Counted from the stretch's first letter, positions 1 through 12,485 are shown. The stretch is DNA of 64,000 bases from Lunularia cruciata (GCA_948567375.1 OX419760.1:4402001-4466000), one strand, 5' to 3'. Notes: generated by a model not told the origin, from the letters alone. Numbers and translations: made by a program.

Positions 1-484
1 AGCCTTGATCTTTATTCTGTGTGCTTGATCCTAAGTGAAGTGCAATTGAAGCAATGCCTTGGTAGATCTGAGAGAAATTGTTGTGTTGGTAGTATTTTGC
101 ATTTGTGAGTGTAGTGCAAAGTTGATGTGAAGCAATTTTGATCGAGGAAGTTGTGCCTTTAGTGGAGGGGTAGAACACAATTCTGAGGCGAAGTCATTTT
201 GTAGTGAAGTGTCATTTTTGGGAGAGCCTGAATCATCACAATCAAGATTGTTTGGAAAGATTTGATGGAGTTGTGATTATGGAGTGTTAATTTGTGACAA
301 GACTGCAAATCAGTGCTTGTTACTCTCTTCTGGGTGTGGTTTCTACCTGAGAGATTAAAGACGCAACCAAGAAGAACTAAATTGTTACTTTGCTTTGTAT
401 TTGGATATTTCTGACTCGTATCTCTGCGGGAACAAACTTTACTTACCTGATTACCGCAAAAGTGATATTTGCCGGGTTGTCACA
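1..484 (+). repeat. 5' LTR of element A, last 484 bases
   Basis: This segment aligns base for base with the end of the 3' LTR (9,927-10,410) and stops at the same terminal TTGTCACA, immediately before the primer-binding site. Only the right end of the LTR lies in the window. If the 3' LTR starts at 6,632, the full LTR would be about 3.8 kb. Confidence 0.92.
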
Positions 485-491
485 TGATATT

Positions 492-509
492 TGGCGCCGC
501 TGCCGGGGA
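492..509 (+). other. Primer-binding site of element A (tRNA-Asp type)
   Basis: TGGCGCCGCTGCCGGGGA lies a few bases after the LTR end. It is one base from the TGGCGCCGTTGCCGGGGA site known in Athila/Tat elements, which pairs with the 3' end of tRNA-Asp to start minus-strand DNA synthesis. Confidence 0.88.
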
Positions 510-572
510 TACAAATCTCAGAAGTGGAAGAATACGAAGCCAAATTGGAAACTGGATAGCAACGCAATATGA

Positions 573-2450
573 ATGTCTGCATTGAGAGAACAACGGGAAG
601 AGAGAGCTCAAAGACGAGCACTTCAGCGTGAAGAAGACAAACGTCTGAACGTCCCATCCATCATTGACAAAACTGAACGAGAGGCGTCGGAGTTTCAACT
701 CCTTCACGAAGTGCAAGAAGCCTTGCAAGAACTTGACCACAAGAAACGCAAAGGCGGTTGGCAAGGCTACTTCGCATCTCCCTCTTCTTCCAAGAAGAAG
801 AAAGAATCAAGTGGGCAAACATATGCATTGCGGCCCAGTACACCAACTTCCCCTAGAGCTGTAAAGGAAGTTGTTTCCTTGAAGACCTTTGTTTGAGAAA
901 AGACAGCAAGAACACTTATTGAAGACGAGTGTCAACATCTTCTCTGAACAATTCCTCGGTTGTCCCGAAGGAATTTTGAAGAACAGATCGAAGGTGTTGA
1001 TCCTAAATCTTCCACTCGGGTTGAAGTCAACACCCTCATAGCAGAAATTGTCGAAGAAGACCCCACCTTGAACTTGACAAATTGGAATCCCTGGGCTGAC
1101 AACACGGCTTCAATTCCAGCCAATCCTTTAGTTCCATCAAGTTCCACATTACCTCAGCCAATCCCAGTGCATCGAACGATGACTTTGCTTCCTGTCACCC
1201 GACACGCCTATCAGAAGTACAAGGGGACAGAACAAGACGAAGACCCCAATGAATTCATCAAAGAATTTGAAGTCATCTCCTTCGCTAACAAGGAGTATGA
1301 CTCGGCGGATCGACTGAGAATTTTCCCAAGTTTGCTCCGTAAGAAAGCTTGGAGCTGGTACACCCATGTGACCCAGAAGGGGTTTGTACCAGCGGATTGG
1401 GCAGACTTGAGAAACAACTTCTTGGAACGATTCCGGGAGGTTGATTACGATACGAGTGTCTTTGCGGCACTCAACAATTTGGACCGTGGCAAGAAGGAGA
1501 AGTTGAGAGACTACTCTGAGCGGTTCATGGTACTACTGAACCGAGTTCCCAAGCAATCGGGGGTGGTGGGTTACTCCGATGCCCAAGCCATTACCTGGTT
1601 CCGGCGGGGGCCTTTCACCGGAGATACAAATCTTTGCCAAGGAGAGGAATGTAACTTCCCTGGACAAAGTACTCAAACATGTCGCTCGTTATGAAGTGGC
1701 CCACTCTCACTCTGCCGGTAACCGGAGAAATCGGGAGAAGAAAGGCAAGAAGCCCAGAAGAAGAGCTTCACGCAGTACCTCCCCTTCTTCGGATGAATCC
1801 TCCACAACTTTGAGCTCTTCTTTGGAATCCGAAGAAGAATCCAAGCCAAGACGAGTCAAAAGACGTGGAGGCAAGAAACTAGTAACTCCTCCAGCCAAGA
1901 GTGTACATAAGGCGGATACGAAGCTGGATGCCCTCATCAAGGAGTTTTTGGATTTCAAGATCTAGATGATTGGGGCCAAGGACCAAAGGAAGGCCCCAGC
2001 ATTTGGACGATCTAATGTGTGGTGCACCGCATGTGGCAAATCCGGCCACGCCAACACAAAATGCAATACTCGTAATGCATTCCCGGTGTAGCAAATTGAT
2101 TGGGTTCCGGGATGGAACCAAGACAAGGACGAGGAGGCTGTGTACCAAACTCAGGAGGTACAGCCTCAAGTGAGCACATCATATCAAGGTCCGAGGTTTG
2201 GACCCAGGGAGTATAACCCCAATGCTCCTCCATGAAGACCACCGATGAGCAACCAAAATTGGCCTCAGAATGTTGCACCCGGAGCCTGTTATAATTGTGG
2301 CTCGATGGGACATTGGTCCCTAAACTGTCCCGGGCCAAGAAGGCAAATTGGGTACGTTCCCTTGTGCGGAAACTGTAAAGGATTGGGGCATACAGGCAAC
2401 CAATGCCCTCACCCACCAAACCCAAAGCCGCTTGTAAAGTATGTATAGAC
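573..2450 (+). pseudogene. gag region of element A with CCHC zinc knuckles
   Basis: The region encodes the structural protein of the retrotransposon particle. A charged, Arg/Glu-rich N-terminal stretch is followed by a retrotransposon gag domain (about 1,190-1,700, with WSWYTHV and the YSERFMVLLNRVP motif) and then a basic Ser/Arg-rich linker. Three zinc-knuckle motifs follow: CTACGKSGHANTKC near 2,025, CYNCGSMGHWSLNC near 2,290 and CGNCKGLGHTGNQC near 2,370. They would bind RNA. It is a broken fossil. Confidence 0.85.
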
Positions 2451-2502
2451 CCCCGCTGAGCGTGCAACACTTTAGCCAAAGGGAGATACAAATGTAAATT
2501 AC

Positions 2503-3495
2503 ATGGCTCTTGAGGAAGAAAGACCTCAAGAAGGGAGTCCGGCCTCAGAAGGAGAATGGCCGGACCTTGAAATTTTGAAGGTTGAGACACGCTCCAGCAA
2601 GAAGAAGCGTGATCCCAAAGAACTGAGTACGACCTCGTCGTCCTCCCAAAAGGTGAAGAGACTTTGCCCAAAAGCCATTCTTTCGGCCAAGGAGGAAAAG
2701 ATCCTCGCAAAAGCCAAAGCTAAAGCCTTGCAGAAAGAATTAAAGGAGGCATTACTCAAGACTCGGGAACTGAGTTTGGAAGAGGAGACGAAGACGAAGT
2801 CTCCAATTTTCCCGGTGGACATTCAATCCGAAGTAAAGGGTCTGATCCAAGCCGAGGTGGGCCAACTCGAGGAACCTCGGGTTAAGGCCATCAGCAAGCC
2901 CGTCACCATTTTGAAGCGTCCCAAAGCCAAGAGGGAACATGGAGAGACTTTGGATCCAAAGCCAAAGACGAAGACGGTCAAATTGGGAGGAGTTCCCCAA
3001 TATGATATTGTAGCCGATCTGGCCACCACAAATGCCAACGTTATATTCAAGCAATTGTGGGAAGATAACAAGTTGTACAAGAGACAGCTTAATTCGGCCC
3101 TCAAGAAGGTGAGGTCGATGTCAAAGAAGGACCTGCCAGCTATTTATCGTATTGAACAAGAAGATTTGGGATCTCTTGAGGTAGACACGGAGATTGCAGG
3201 GTGCATGATCACATCGATACCCATTGACTCTGGATCCGGTGTGAATGTCATGACCAAAGATACTGCAAATCGACTCGGGTTTCATACGTTTGAACCCACA
3301 TCCCGAGTTTTGAAGTTTGCAGACCAAACCAGGAGACGGCCACTGGGCATGTTGTTGAACATTAGCACGATCATTGGAGGGGTACCCTTCAAGTTGAATT
3401 ACATCGTGTTGCGACCAGTGACAAAAACTGGTTACCCTCTGTTGATCGGCAGACCCTGGTTGTACAGTGCCCAAGTCGTAGTGGATTGGCATTAG
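2503..3495 (+). pseudogene. Lysine-rich linker and retropepsin region of element A
   Basis: The first two thirds are a Lys/Glu-rich, probably coiled or disordered segment. The last third is an aspartic protease domain with the catalytic DSGSG motif near 3,223 and the closing LLIGRPWL motif near 3,440, as in Tat/Athila elements. The protease would have cut the Gag-Pol polyprotein. Confidence 0.85.
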
Positions 3496-3829
3496 CAGAA
3501 GTTAAGATTCAAGGACATTTCATCCAAAGATCAGAAGCTGGTGAATGTGAGTTGGACAAAGGTTCCCCATCTCGGGGAAACAAGTTCGTTGGAAGAGTAG
3601 GACAAATCCAAAGACTCATCGTCTTTGTCCTCAGACAAATCCGAAGACGAAGTCCAAGTTAATTACTTGGAATGCTACAAGGTGGATGTTGAAGACAAAG
3701 ATCCATATGACCTCACCTTGGGTGAACCTGACTTGGAGGAAGGGGGTTTGATGGCCGCTCGCCTCGGGGTTAAGCCGAGTAAGCCACGTTGAAGGAGTCA
3801 TCAACCCCGATGACTGTCAAGATGTGTTA

Positions 3830-4800
3830 CTAACTGAAGGAAAAATTTTAAAAATCTTGAAGATAGTTACTTCGGAGGAGTTGGCAGGATACACTGCCCT
3901 GTTTATAGAGTTCCAAGATATATTCGCCTGGTCGATTGATCAAATGTCGGGTATTCCACAAGAATTTGGAGAACACCGGATTGATCTGGTTGAAGGTGTA
4001 GTTCCGGTTCGGCAACGACAATACCGCCTGAACCCAAAGTACTCGCTGTTGGTGAAAGATGAAATTGACAAGTACTTAGGGGTCGGAATCATCTTCCCTG
4101 TCTTGAGCAGTTAATGGGTCTCCCCCATTGTCATTGTCCCGAAGAAGAAACAGGGAAGATCCGAGTGTGCCAAGACTTCCGAAAGTTGAACACAGTTGCA
4201 CGGAAAGATCATCATCCCTTGCCTTTTACCGATACAATTTTAGATCAGGTAGCTGGGCATCCTTGTTATAGTTTTCTTGATGGATTTTCAGGGTACAATC
4301 GAGTATCCCTTCGAGAAGAGGACAAGGATAAAACTACATTCACGACCAATTGGGGCACTTTTGCTTACAATCAAATGCCCTTTGGGTTGTGTAATGCTCC
4401 CGCTACTTTCTAGCGGATGATGAATTCAATCTTCAAGGATTTTCTGCGCAAATTTGTGGAAGTTTTTATTGATGACTTTTGTGTGTTTGGACAAAGAGAT
4501 GTACATTTAGATTACCTTTGCCAAACATTTGAAAGGTGTCATTTTGCCGGCTTGTCATTACACCCAGAGAAATGCTTCTAGGGCATCGGGTGTCAAGCCA
4601 AGGTATTGAAGTTGATGTTGAGAAGGTTAAGATAATTGCAGCTTTGGAATCCCTGAAGAACATCCGGGAGCTGAGAGCCTTCTTGGGACATGTCGGATAT
4701 TACAGACGCTTCTTGTCAAACTATGCAGTGCTTGCTGCACCACTTACAAAGCTTCTAAAGAAATCCGAAGACTATCTGTAGGAAGCAAGCCAAGAAGAAG
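3830..4800 (+). pseudogene. Reverse transcriptase region of element A
   Basis: Ty3/gypsy-type RT. Visible motifs are QRQYRLNPKY, IRVCQDFRKLN, FLDGFSGYN, MPFGLCNAPATF, the catalytic FIDD and the downstream LGHRVSSQGIEVD and RAFLGHVGYYRRF. These are closest to Tat/Athila elements. It would have copied the element RNA into DNA. It is a broken fossil. Confidence 0.9.
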
Positions 4801-4804
4801 CTTT

Positions 4805-5300
4805 CCAGGTGTTGAAGAAGAAACTGGTTGAAGCACCAGTCATGAGGGCCCCAAATTGGGACGTCCCTTTTCATGTATATGTGGACACTTTGTCCATGGC
4901 CATCGGAGTCGTCTTAAGTCAGAAGGATGAGAAGAAGAAGGACTACCCGGTGTATTATGCCAGCCAACAACTTTCAGTTTCTGAAAAGAACTATTCGACA
5001 ACTGAAAGAGAAGCACTCGGAATGGTGTATGCCTGCAAGAAATTTTGTCATTATTTGTTGGGGTATGAGTTTGTCTTCTATGTTAACCATTACGCATTGC
5101 AACATTTGGTCAAGAAGGCAGATTTATCGGGACGAATTGCAAGATGGATCTTTTTATTACAAGAGTTCACGTATACTATACAAGTGAGGAAGGGGTCTTC
5201 GCATTTGAATGCAGACTTCCTGTCCAAGTTAGAAACTCAAGACCAGGAGTGGGAAATTGACGATCGGTTCCCTGACGAAGAGTTGTATCACTTATCAGCA
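4805..5300 (+). pseudogene. RNase H region of element A
   Basis: A typical Ty3/gypsy RNase H with YVDTLSMAIGVVLSQ (first catalytic Asp), YSTTEREALGMVYA (catalytic Glu region) and the tail VRKGSSHLNADFLSKL. It follows RT in the standard pol order and would have removed RNA from the RNA-DNA hybrid. Confidence 0.9.
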
Positions 5301-5339
5301 ATGTGAAGTACGAGGTATGCAGCTGAATATAATTATCTG

Positions 5340-6602
5340 AATACTCTTCATTTTCCTGAGGGGATGGACCCGGAACAGCGGGCAGTCTTTCTCAGGAAAA
5401 TGGGGCCGTACCAACTTAAACACAACATTTTATTTAAGATGGGAAAAGACGAAGTACTTCGGCAATGCTTGGATTCATACGAAGTAGGAGGAGTAATTGA
5501 ATCTTTACACTCCGAGGCATCGGGAGGACACTATGCTCTGAAGAATACTGTAAAGAAAATTCTTTTGGTAGGGTATTGGTGGCCTACAATGTACAAAGAT
5601 GTACATGCTCATATCTGAAGCTGTGATGCTTGTCAGAGAACGGGGAAGCCGACGGCTACTTCCCAATGGCCTTTGAGACCAATTTTGCCTTTGGCCCCAT
5701 TTGAGAAATGGGGGATTGATTTTGTGTGTCCCATTCAACCAGTGACCCAAGTCACAAGAAAGCGATACATTTTGGTCTGCACTGACTATGCTACCAAGAT
5801 GGTCAAAGCGGAAGCAACTCGCAGAGATGATGCGGAAACTGTGGCGGAATTTTTCTTTCGAAACATCATCTCCCGATATAGGTGTGCTCTGGAATTGGTC
5901 AGTGACTGGGGCACACATTTTTTGAACTCAGTAATGGAGGCGTTAACCAAGTACTTTCAGATTAAACATCAGAAGACGACTCCTTACAACCCAAAAGCAA
6001 ATGGCTTAACGGAAAAAGCGAATGGGTTACTTTGTAAAATTTTGAATAAGGTGACTGTCAATTATGCCTATGATTGGGATACAAAATTACCAGCCGTGTT
6101 GTGGGCATATCAAATGACAGAGAAGATTACAACCAAACAAACTCCATACTTCTTGACATATGGCTTGCATCCCATACTGCCAATTGAATTTGAAGTTCTG
6201 ACATATCGTGTTCTGTGCAAAGAATAAATGTCGGAAGAAGAAAGTCAGGATCTTTGTATTCATCAACTAATGTGGTTAGAAGAGAAAAGAGACGATGCAA
6301 TGCAAACCACAAAATAAGTACAAGCACAGAGGAAAGTCAGGCACGATAAGAGAATCAAGCCTGTGATTGTACGAGAAGTGGATTTGGTTTTGTTATATGA
6401 CAATTGCCGAATATTTTTTCCAAGCAAGTTGCATTTGAGATGGATGAGTCCCTATCAAGTTCTTCATCTTTATGAAAATGGATCCATGCAGCTCGTTGAC
6501 TTGGAAGGTAATCCTTTTGCCACTCGAATAAACGGGTGGAGAGTTCGGAGATATTGGACCATAGACTCGGAAGTTTCTAAAGCACCCGAGGTCTATGTTT
6601 AG
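5340..6602 (+). pseudogene. Integrase region of element A
   Basis: DDE integrase. An N-terminal HHCC zinc region (SEASGGHYALKNT followed by a CDACQR-like pair near 5,625) precedes the core, with GIDFVCPIQP (first Asp) and then the second Asp and the Glu within the 5,890-6,020 segment ending KANGLTEKANG. The C-terminal part (VRRYWTIDSE) shows no chromodomain, which fits Tat/Athila and not chromoviruses. The polypurine tract follows directly. Confidence 0.88.
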
Positions 6603-6618
6603 GGGGACGCTCACATTT

Positions 6619-6629
6619 GAGGGAGGGGG
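6619..6629 (+). other. Polypurine tract of element A
   Basis: GAGGGAGGGGG lies directly upstream of TATGTGGTGCCCACA. In this position it would prime plus-strand synthesis and sets the left edge of the 3' LTR. Confidence 0.75.
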
Positions 6630-6631
6630 TA

Positions 6632-9600
6632 TGTGGTGCCCACATTTTTTGTTTTATTCAGAATAAAGGAGAAAAAGTGTATAGAGAAGTCGGATTGCGC
6701 CTGTATGGCCGAAGAAGGCGAAGAAAAGAATCTTTGGGTTGAAACCCGAAGTAAAGTGACTTCGGGTCATAAGGCAAAGTACTCGGAAATGCCCTATCAG
6801 CATACAATACAAAGTAAATTGTCTTTGGATCGGGGGGAGCTCAACCCAAGGCAAAGACAGTCTAACAACCTTTCGTCGGGGCGAGAAATTCAAGAAGGGG
6901 CCGTTTCAAAACTAGCGGCTCATATGCGCAAAGGTTGATTGATAGTGACAGGTGCATGCCAGAGGTGTGATTTCTCGGTAGAAACTCGAAGTGACGGAAG
7001 ACAAAGAAGTGCAACTCTATAAAAATCGAAACTGCAACGATAAAATGTCGAGCAATTTTCCTTTGCCGTTGAGGAGTCGTCTTGCAGGTGATCGGGGAAA
7101 GGGAAATAGAGTTGGGCTTGTGTTAGTGCACAAGGGAGAAGTCATGAGAGTGAAATTGAGAGAAAGTGAGAAAGCAGAAGAGATGGGAAGAGGGAAGAAG
7201 AACTCCGAATTTGCAATGAGAAATCATGCGATTTGGAGATTAGATGTAGTAGCGAGGATCGAAGTCTTGAGCCAACTTCGGATCACATTTCTGGCATGGA
7301 ACTGAAACGTAAGTTTTCCAGGATTCATGACAAAAATCATTGAGAGTAAGTGTCTCAATGGACCCAAGGAAGAAGGGAAGAGAGGAAATCCGGTTTGCTG
7401 GACAGAGTCGGATTGGAGATTGGTACTCGGGAAGGAGGCAAGCTTGGAGCAGGGAGCCACGTTCTTGGGGAAAGGAGAGATAGCCCAAGAAACTCAGGAG
7501 GTGAGAGATGCCTTCTTGTCAAAGAGAACGAAGAATGGGTACAAGGTAGAAAGTTACAAAGACCCTGTCAAGAGAGGAATTGTGAGTGCTTTGATGGCAA
7601 TCCTGAAGCCGGAGAGAACAACATATGTGATGAAACACCAAGCGGTGTTCTTTCACAAACTATTTGCAGGAGAACCAATTAATTGGGCAAGGTGTTTTCA
7701 CGGGAGAACGAGGCAGATGGTGTGGAATCTGCGGGATAAGTTGACTCCACATTACATTGTGCCGTTTGCAGCGCATTTCTACCTCGGGCTCAATTTGCTG
7801 AACTCGGCGGAGCAGAATCGGATGGTGTCGCACTTCCATCTGGATGTGGGAAAGGAGGTCAATGTCGAGGAGCAGCAATACATTTTGCAAATCCGGAGCA
7901 CGGACGATTACAACGCAAAGATAGGGAAAAACGTGGAGGTCATAGTAAGTACCTCGACAAAGAAGAGGACTTAGCAAGCAAAAGCCAAAGAAAACAAGAA
8001 ACCTCAGAAGATGCAAAGAAGTAACCCGAGGCGAGGAATGGTGGTAATTGAGTCAGAAGATGAAGACTCAGAAGGCGAGGCCAAGCTCAAGACGGAGGAC
8101 TCGGAGCATGAGGAGGAACCTGAGCTGACACTGTAGAGCGGAGATACGAGCAGTGATAGTGAGGACGGTGGAGAGATGACCTCGGCGCCCGTGGCTGAAG
8201 AATACAAAGAAGAAGTGCAAGCCAAAGTAGAAGCCGAAGACAATACAGCGCTGGAAGATGAAGTACCGGTGCCAGAGGAGAAGAAGATTGCACTGCAGCA
8301 AGGAGTTTGCTCACGACGTAAGGCAAAGTGTGAGGCGGGACCAAGTCAAGTGAAGATAGAGGTAGAAGAAAGCTCGGGCAATGAGGCATCAATCCCAATA
8401 CGACGACTCCAGAGAAGAAGGCGAGTATCGGGAGAACACGAGGAGAGAAGAGAGACCACTCTGTGGGAGGAAGAAGTTGCCAGTGATGGAGTGGAGTACC
8501 TACGAGAGGTAGTGTGCCTGCTATTGGTGAAGTTGGAGCAGAAGAAGAAGGAGATGCAGTCGATTTGTTCAGAGGTAAAGACTATATTGCAGGTGGTAGC
8601 AAGATTAGAAGAAGAGAACTCGGAGTTGAAGAGGAGTGTAACCCGAGGTGAGGAGGAGAGAGAAGTACTGCGAGCGGAGGCAGTAGAGAGAAGTCAGGTA
8701 ATCAAAGACCTGAAGAGAGAAGTGATCTATCAAGAGGATCTTGAGAGGAAGAGTGATATCGCAAGAGAAAGGCAGGTAGCTAAATACGAAATCTTGAAGC
8801 AGCAGTTTGCTGATTCAAGAGTAGAGCTTATCCATGCTATGGCGCGGATAGCATCGAAGGATCAAGAGCTCGATAGAGTGATGGAGAGTATCAAGGAGAA
8901 GAAGCAACTTTGGCAATGAGAGTTGGTTGCGAGATATAGAGAAGAAGAGAGATTACGAGAGTTACTTCGTAATCAAGAAGAGAAGGTTGAACAGAAGGAG
9001 AAAGAGAAGGAAGCGGTGAAAGCCGAGTTTGAGGAAGAGTTGGTGATGTACAGAGAGGAATGGCTTGCGGATCGGGAATAAGAAAGGAAGACAAGATTGG
9101 AGCCATTGAAGGAGATAGTCCTCAGGGTGAATGTGATGTTAAGTACAAAAGCCAGTGTTCGAATTGAAGAAGCGCATCTGCACGAGTTGAAGTTGTTGGT
9201 GCAAGAGACGAGGCGAAGACAAGCAAAGGACACGGAGATGAATGCCTTGGTAATAAAATTAAGAACTCGTGTAGATAGGAAGGTTTTGGAAGTAGAGGAT
9301 AATATTCCATTAGATTAGACTTAGTGAAAGTAGAGCTAGAAAAACTTTGGAAAGCTGTTAAAGCAAAACCCGAAGTAGATAACATAGGAGTCCAAATGTC
9401 TTCAGAGTTGCCATCAGAGACATTAAAGAAGAGTGGGTCAAGAGATAAGGAGTTAGATAGATTACCCACTAGTGAAATTTCAGATCAGGAAAGAGAATTG
9501 ATGGATCTGGTAGAAGAAGTAGAAGATCTGAAACCCGAGGAAAAGATAATAGGAAGTAAGATTACTTTGGGTTCGGGTTTGAAAGCCGATGACGATGTAG

Positions 9601-10410
9601 ACATCGGATCGTAGTGGTAACAGATTTGAGATTTGAAAGGGCAAATATGAAGAGGTGCATTGTCATTTCGGATCTGCAGGTTAGAACAGTTGTTGTAGAA
9701 ACGGTATAGTTGGTAGAATTGTCGATTGCTTCACTATTTAAGAGTGACATTTGCATGAAATTGTTGTTCAGTGCTCATTATTTTTGAGAATAGATAAAGT
9801 GAAGTGCTGTGAAGCAGTGCTCATTGCTTAAGCTTGATTCCGAGTATCAACTTTGTGATTGTGTTTGTGAATGTTTGGAGAAATTTGAAGTGCAAGTCAG
9901 AGTGCTTGTTGGATGTTGGATTCTACAGCCTTGATCTTCATTCTGTGTGTTTGATCCTAAGTGAAGTGCAATCGAAGCAATGCCTTGACAGATCTGAGAG
10001 GAATTGTAGTGTTGGTAGTATTTTGCATTTGTGAGTGCAGTGCGAAGTTGATGTGAAGCAATTTTGATCGAGGAAGTTGTGCCTTTAGTGGAGGGGTAGA
10101 ACACAATTCTGAGGCAAAGTTGTTTTGCAGTGAAGTGCCATTTTTGGGAGAGCCTGAATCATCACAATCAAGATTGTTTGGAAAGATTTGATGGAGTTGT
10201 GATTATGGAGTGTTAATTTGTGACAAGATTGCGAATCAGTGCTTGTTACTCTCTTCTGGGTGTGGTTTCTACCTGAGAGATTAAAGACGCAACCAAGAAG
10301 AACTAAATTGTTACTTTGCTTTGTATTTGGAGATTTCTGACTCGTATCTCTGCGGGAACAAACTTTACTTACCCAATTACCGCAAAAGTGATATTTGCCG
10401 GGTTGTCACA
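6632..10410 (+). repeat. 3' LTR of element A, about 3.8 kb, containing a coding region
   Basis: It begins TGTGGTGCCCACA after a polypurine tract and ends TTGTCACA, so it has TG...CA ends. The right 484 bases match the LTR piece at the window start. The left edge cannot be compared with the 5' LTR because that part is outside the window, but two other copies begin with nearly the same bases at a junction (near 29,742 on the minus strand and at 47,815 on the plus strand). Three independent edges at the same point support a real terminus. Confidence 0.75.
7327..9614 (+). pseudogene. LTR-borne coding region of element A, unknown function
   Basis: A long coding-like stretch lies inside the 3' LTR. 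Its first part (about 7,500-7,970) holds a conserved globular segment with KRGIVSALMAILKPERTTYV, INWARCFH and TPHYIVPFAAHFYLGLN, which loosely resembles the 'putative plant transposon protein' type of domain. An acidic, low-complexity middle follows (about 8,040-8,450), and then a long Glu/Lys/Arg-rich coiled coil (about 8,460-9,600). A related stretch lies on the minus strand at 28,000-28,900. No enzymatic motif is seen and the function is unknown. It is broken in a few places. Confidence 0.6.
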
Positions 10411-10704
10411 TACTTGATTGCATTAATTCATTCTTCACATTGTTCTTTATGCATGAACTCTTCTGGGCTTAAAGCCATGGAAAAATATGTAGTACTAACT
10501 CTATAGAGATTAAATAAAAGCAAAATAGATGCTTCAAAATTTGACTTTGATTAACTCAACACCACTATCTATTGGTGAAAAGGGTTTGAGATAAAGCTAG
10601 GTGGATCATATTATGAGTAACAAAACAACCTTTGGAGGAGTCTTATGTCTTCTATACCCCATATGTCAATGCACTCTTTGTTGTCATCATACTCAGATTC
10701 ACAC
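10411..10704. other. Spacer between element A and the Harbinger-like element
   Basis: About 290 bases of AT-rich sequence. No coding signal, repeat or RNA gene was recognised. Confidence 0.5.
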
Positions 10705-11240
10705 ACACAAAATAGATACAAAACAATAAGGAGTTTAAAAACTAGTTTTGACAAATGTCTACATGATAAATAAAAAACTTCATAACTATTCTTAGTGAAC
10801 TTTGTATTCGGATGAAGTGCAAATAATTGAGCTTCCCCTAAATGGTGTAATGGGAATTTAGTGCAAGTGGTGTTCATTTATAAAAATTAGGCAAGATGTT
10901 ATGGATGTTCAGGTGTGTTGTATCAAAATAAATGTTAATCAGAAGAGGTAACATGGCTTACTAATAGGGTTACCATGTTTTTTTGGTGGGTGACTTATGA
11001 GAATTTTTGCTCCAAAACATGCCGCCTTCCCCAAGCTACTCAAACTAGAATTCACCATTAGTGTGTGCTAATGGTGTGTGAATGCTCATATAGTATATCA
11101 GTAAACTAAGTGGTAGGTTTAGTAGTTTCAAATTGGTGTGGTGGTTCTTTTCAATAGACTAGTGCGACAAGGGAGATCAAGAGTTATGGAAAATGATCTC
11201 CACCGCTTGATGGCAACCAACAAGTTGATTGAGTGTCAAG
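10705..11240 (+). repeat. Left long inverted arm of the Harbinger-like element
   Basis: Reading rightward, several stretches match the reverse complement of 13,500-14,020. Examples are the run around CTTCCCCTAAATGGTG (near 10,830), the TGCAAGTGGTGTTCATTTAT run (near 10,865) and GGAAAATGATCTCCACCG (near 11,186). Similarity is patchy, roughly 65-75 percent by eye. Confidence 0.6.
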
Positions 11241-11945
11241 AAATTTACTCTAAAAGGGCAGCAAAAATTCTGCAATAGGAGATCAAGTACCTAATTGTAT
11301 TACAGGTTAATATTTGGATTCAAAACCAAGACCTTTAGACTCACATTTTGATTCCCAACCACAACAGGCAGGAATAGTGGGCAATGGTTGGCAGCCTTTC
11401 TACCAAACCCTTTTCCATCAACACTAGTGTCAACTGGTACCAACCTATGAAATAGTGCCTTTTCTCATCCTCATCAGGCGTCAACCAATCAATGAGCACC
11501 TTTTGACAACCACAATGGGCATCAATGGGCACCAATCAGTCCCAAACTTGGACAAAGAAGGTTTACCAAACAAGTTCATGCAATACAAAATTCTAAAAAA
11601 AATAAATAGGTTCATGCATAAGAACAAGACTAGTGCTTAACATTCTCCAAACAATATTACATTGTAAAGAAGAATAAGAGAAGGACTTTGTGCTTATCAT
11701 ATACCAAAGGATATTTTTATTACAAAAGAACATGTTATTATTCAATTTCCTCAAGATGATGAACAAGGCATTGTTGCATCACCCTTGACCTACTTCTTCT
11801 CTACTAAGGTCCATTCTATTGAGAACTCTACTTGAGTTCCTTTATAAATCTGCCATTGTCTTCTAACCAAACATCAAACCTAATGATACAAAAGTTATGT
11901 AAAATAATATAAATTGAAACTCACTTTAACAAGTATGCATTTCTA

Positions 11946-12485
11946 CTAGTCTTTAAGTTGCAATCTCAACTCCCAAAGAGAATGCTCTCTAGCTTTCAAT
12001 ACTCTTATACAATGTTCATTTATCATCCTTGCTTTTGCCACATATTTATTGAACTCTTGCTTGTCCTTTGTTTGGGCATGCTTGAAGGCAAGGAGTAGGT
12101 AATGCATGGGTACATAACCAAAATCACCTAAAAAATACTCTTTGGCCTCAAAACTATGACATCTTCTTACTCTCCAGTTCAAATCACTCCACAATGATGA
12201 TTTTTCAAAACATATCATAATGTGACATCACCTTGGCATTCTTGAAAATAAACAAATGAAAACTTGAAGCTACACAAATTCTAATCAATTGCAAACACTT
12301 TGATTAGAAAAGGAAGAGTTATATATTGAGCAGTCTAAACACATACCTCTTGTAAAATGCATAATTTTCCTTTTATCATCACAAATCACTTGGCCGTTTA
12401 TGAAATAAGAACCCTTCTTGTTGAAATGTATTTCTCCATCCACTATAGGTTGAGCTGCAATAGGAAACAATATTCCATCTAACAA
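11946..12485 (-). pseudogene. PIF/Harbinger-type DDE transposase remnant
   Basis: On the minus strand two adjacent segments give a recognisable DDE_Tnp_4 transposase. The upstream one (12,485-12,285) has LDGILFPIAAQPIVDGE, the first catalytic Asp region, then FNKKGSYFINGQVICDDKRK. The downstream one (12,218-11,946) has YFLGDFGYVP, the second catalytic Asp in the usual GDSGYP position, and ARMINEHCIRVLKAREHSL, the catalytic Glu in the usual IERAFGVLK position. It ends ELRLQLKD. The two segments are in different frames, separated by about 65 bases, and the N-terminal part is not seen, so the gene is broken. The enzyme would have cut and joined transposon ends in the nucleus. Confidence 0.8.

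Larger units (their letters stand above)
1..10410 (+). mobile_element. Ty3/gypsy LTR retrotransposon, Tat/Athila-like (element A), 5' end outside window
   Basis: The order is LTR end, primer-binding site, gag, retropepsin, reverse transcriptase, RNase H, integrase, polypurine tract, long LTR. The primer-binding site matches the tRNA-Asp-type site typical of plant Tat and Athila elements, and the RT (FLDGFSGYN, MPFGLCNAPATF) is of that lineage. The window opens inside the 5' LTR. Bases 1-484 align with 9,927-10,410 with about 19 differences (around 4 percent), suggesting a moderately young insertion of perhaps a few million years at usual plant rates. The coding region is broken at roughly ten places, so it is a fossil copy. 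Confidence 0.93.

Noticed and set aside
2012-2710. A 232-codon open frame on the minus strand
   Set aside because: It is the reverse-strand shadow of the gag and linker region of element A and matches no family.
8004-8398. Minus-strand Ser/Leu-rich frames
   Set aside because: They arise opposite an acidic, Glu-rich coding stretch on the plus strand and are compositional artefacts.
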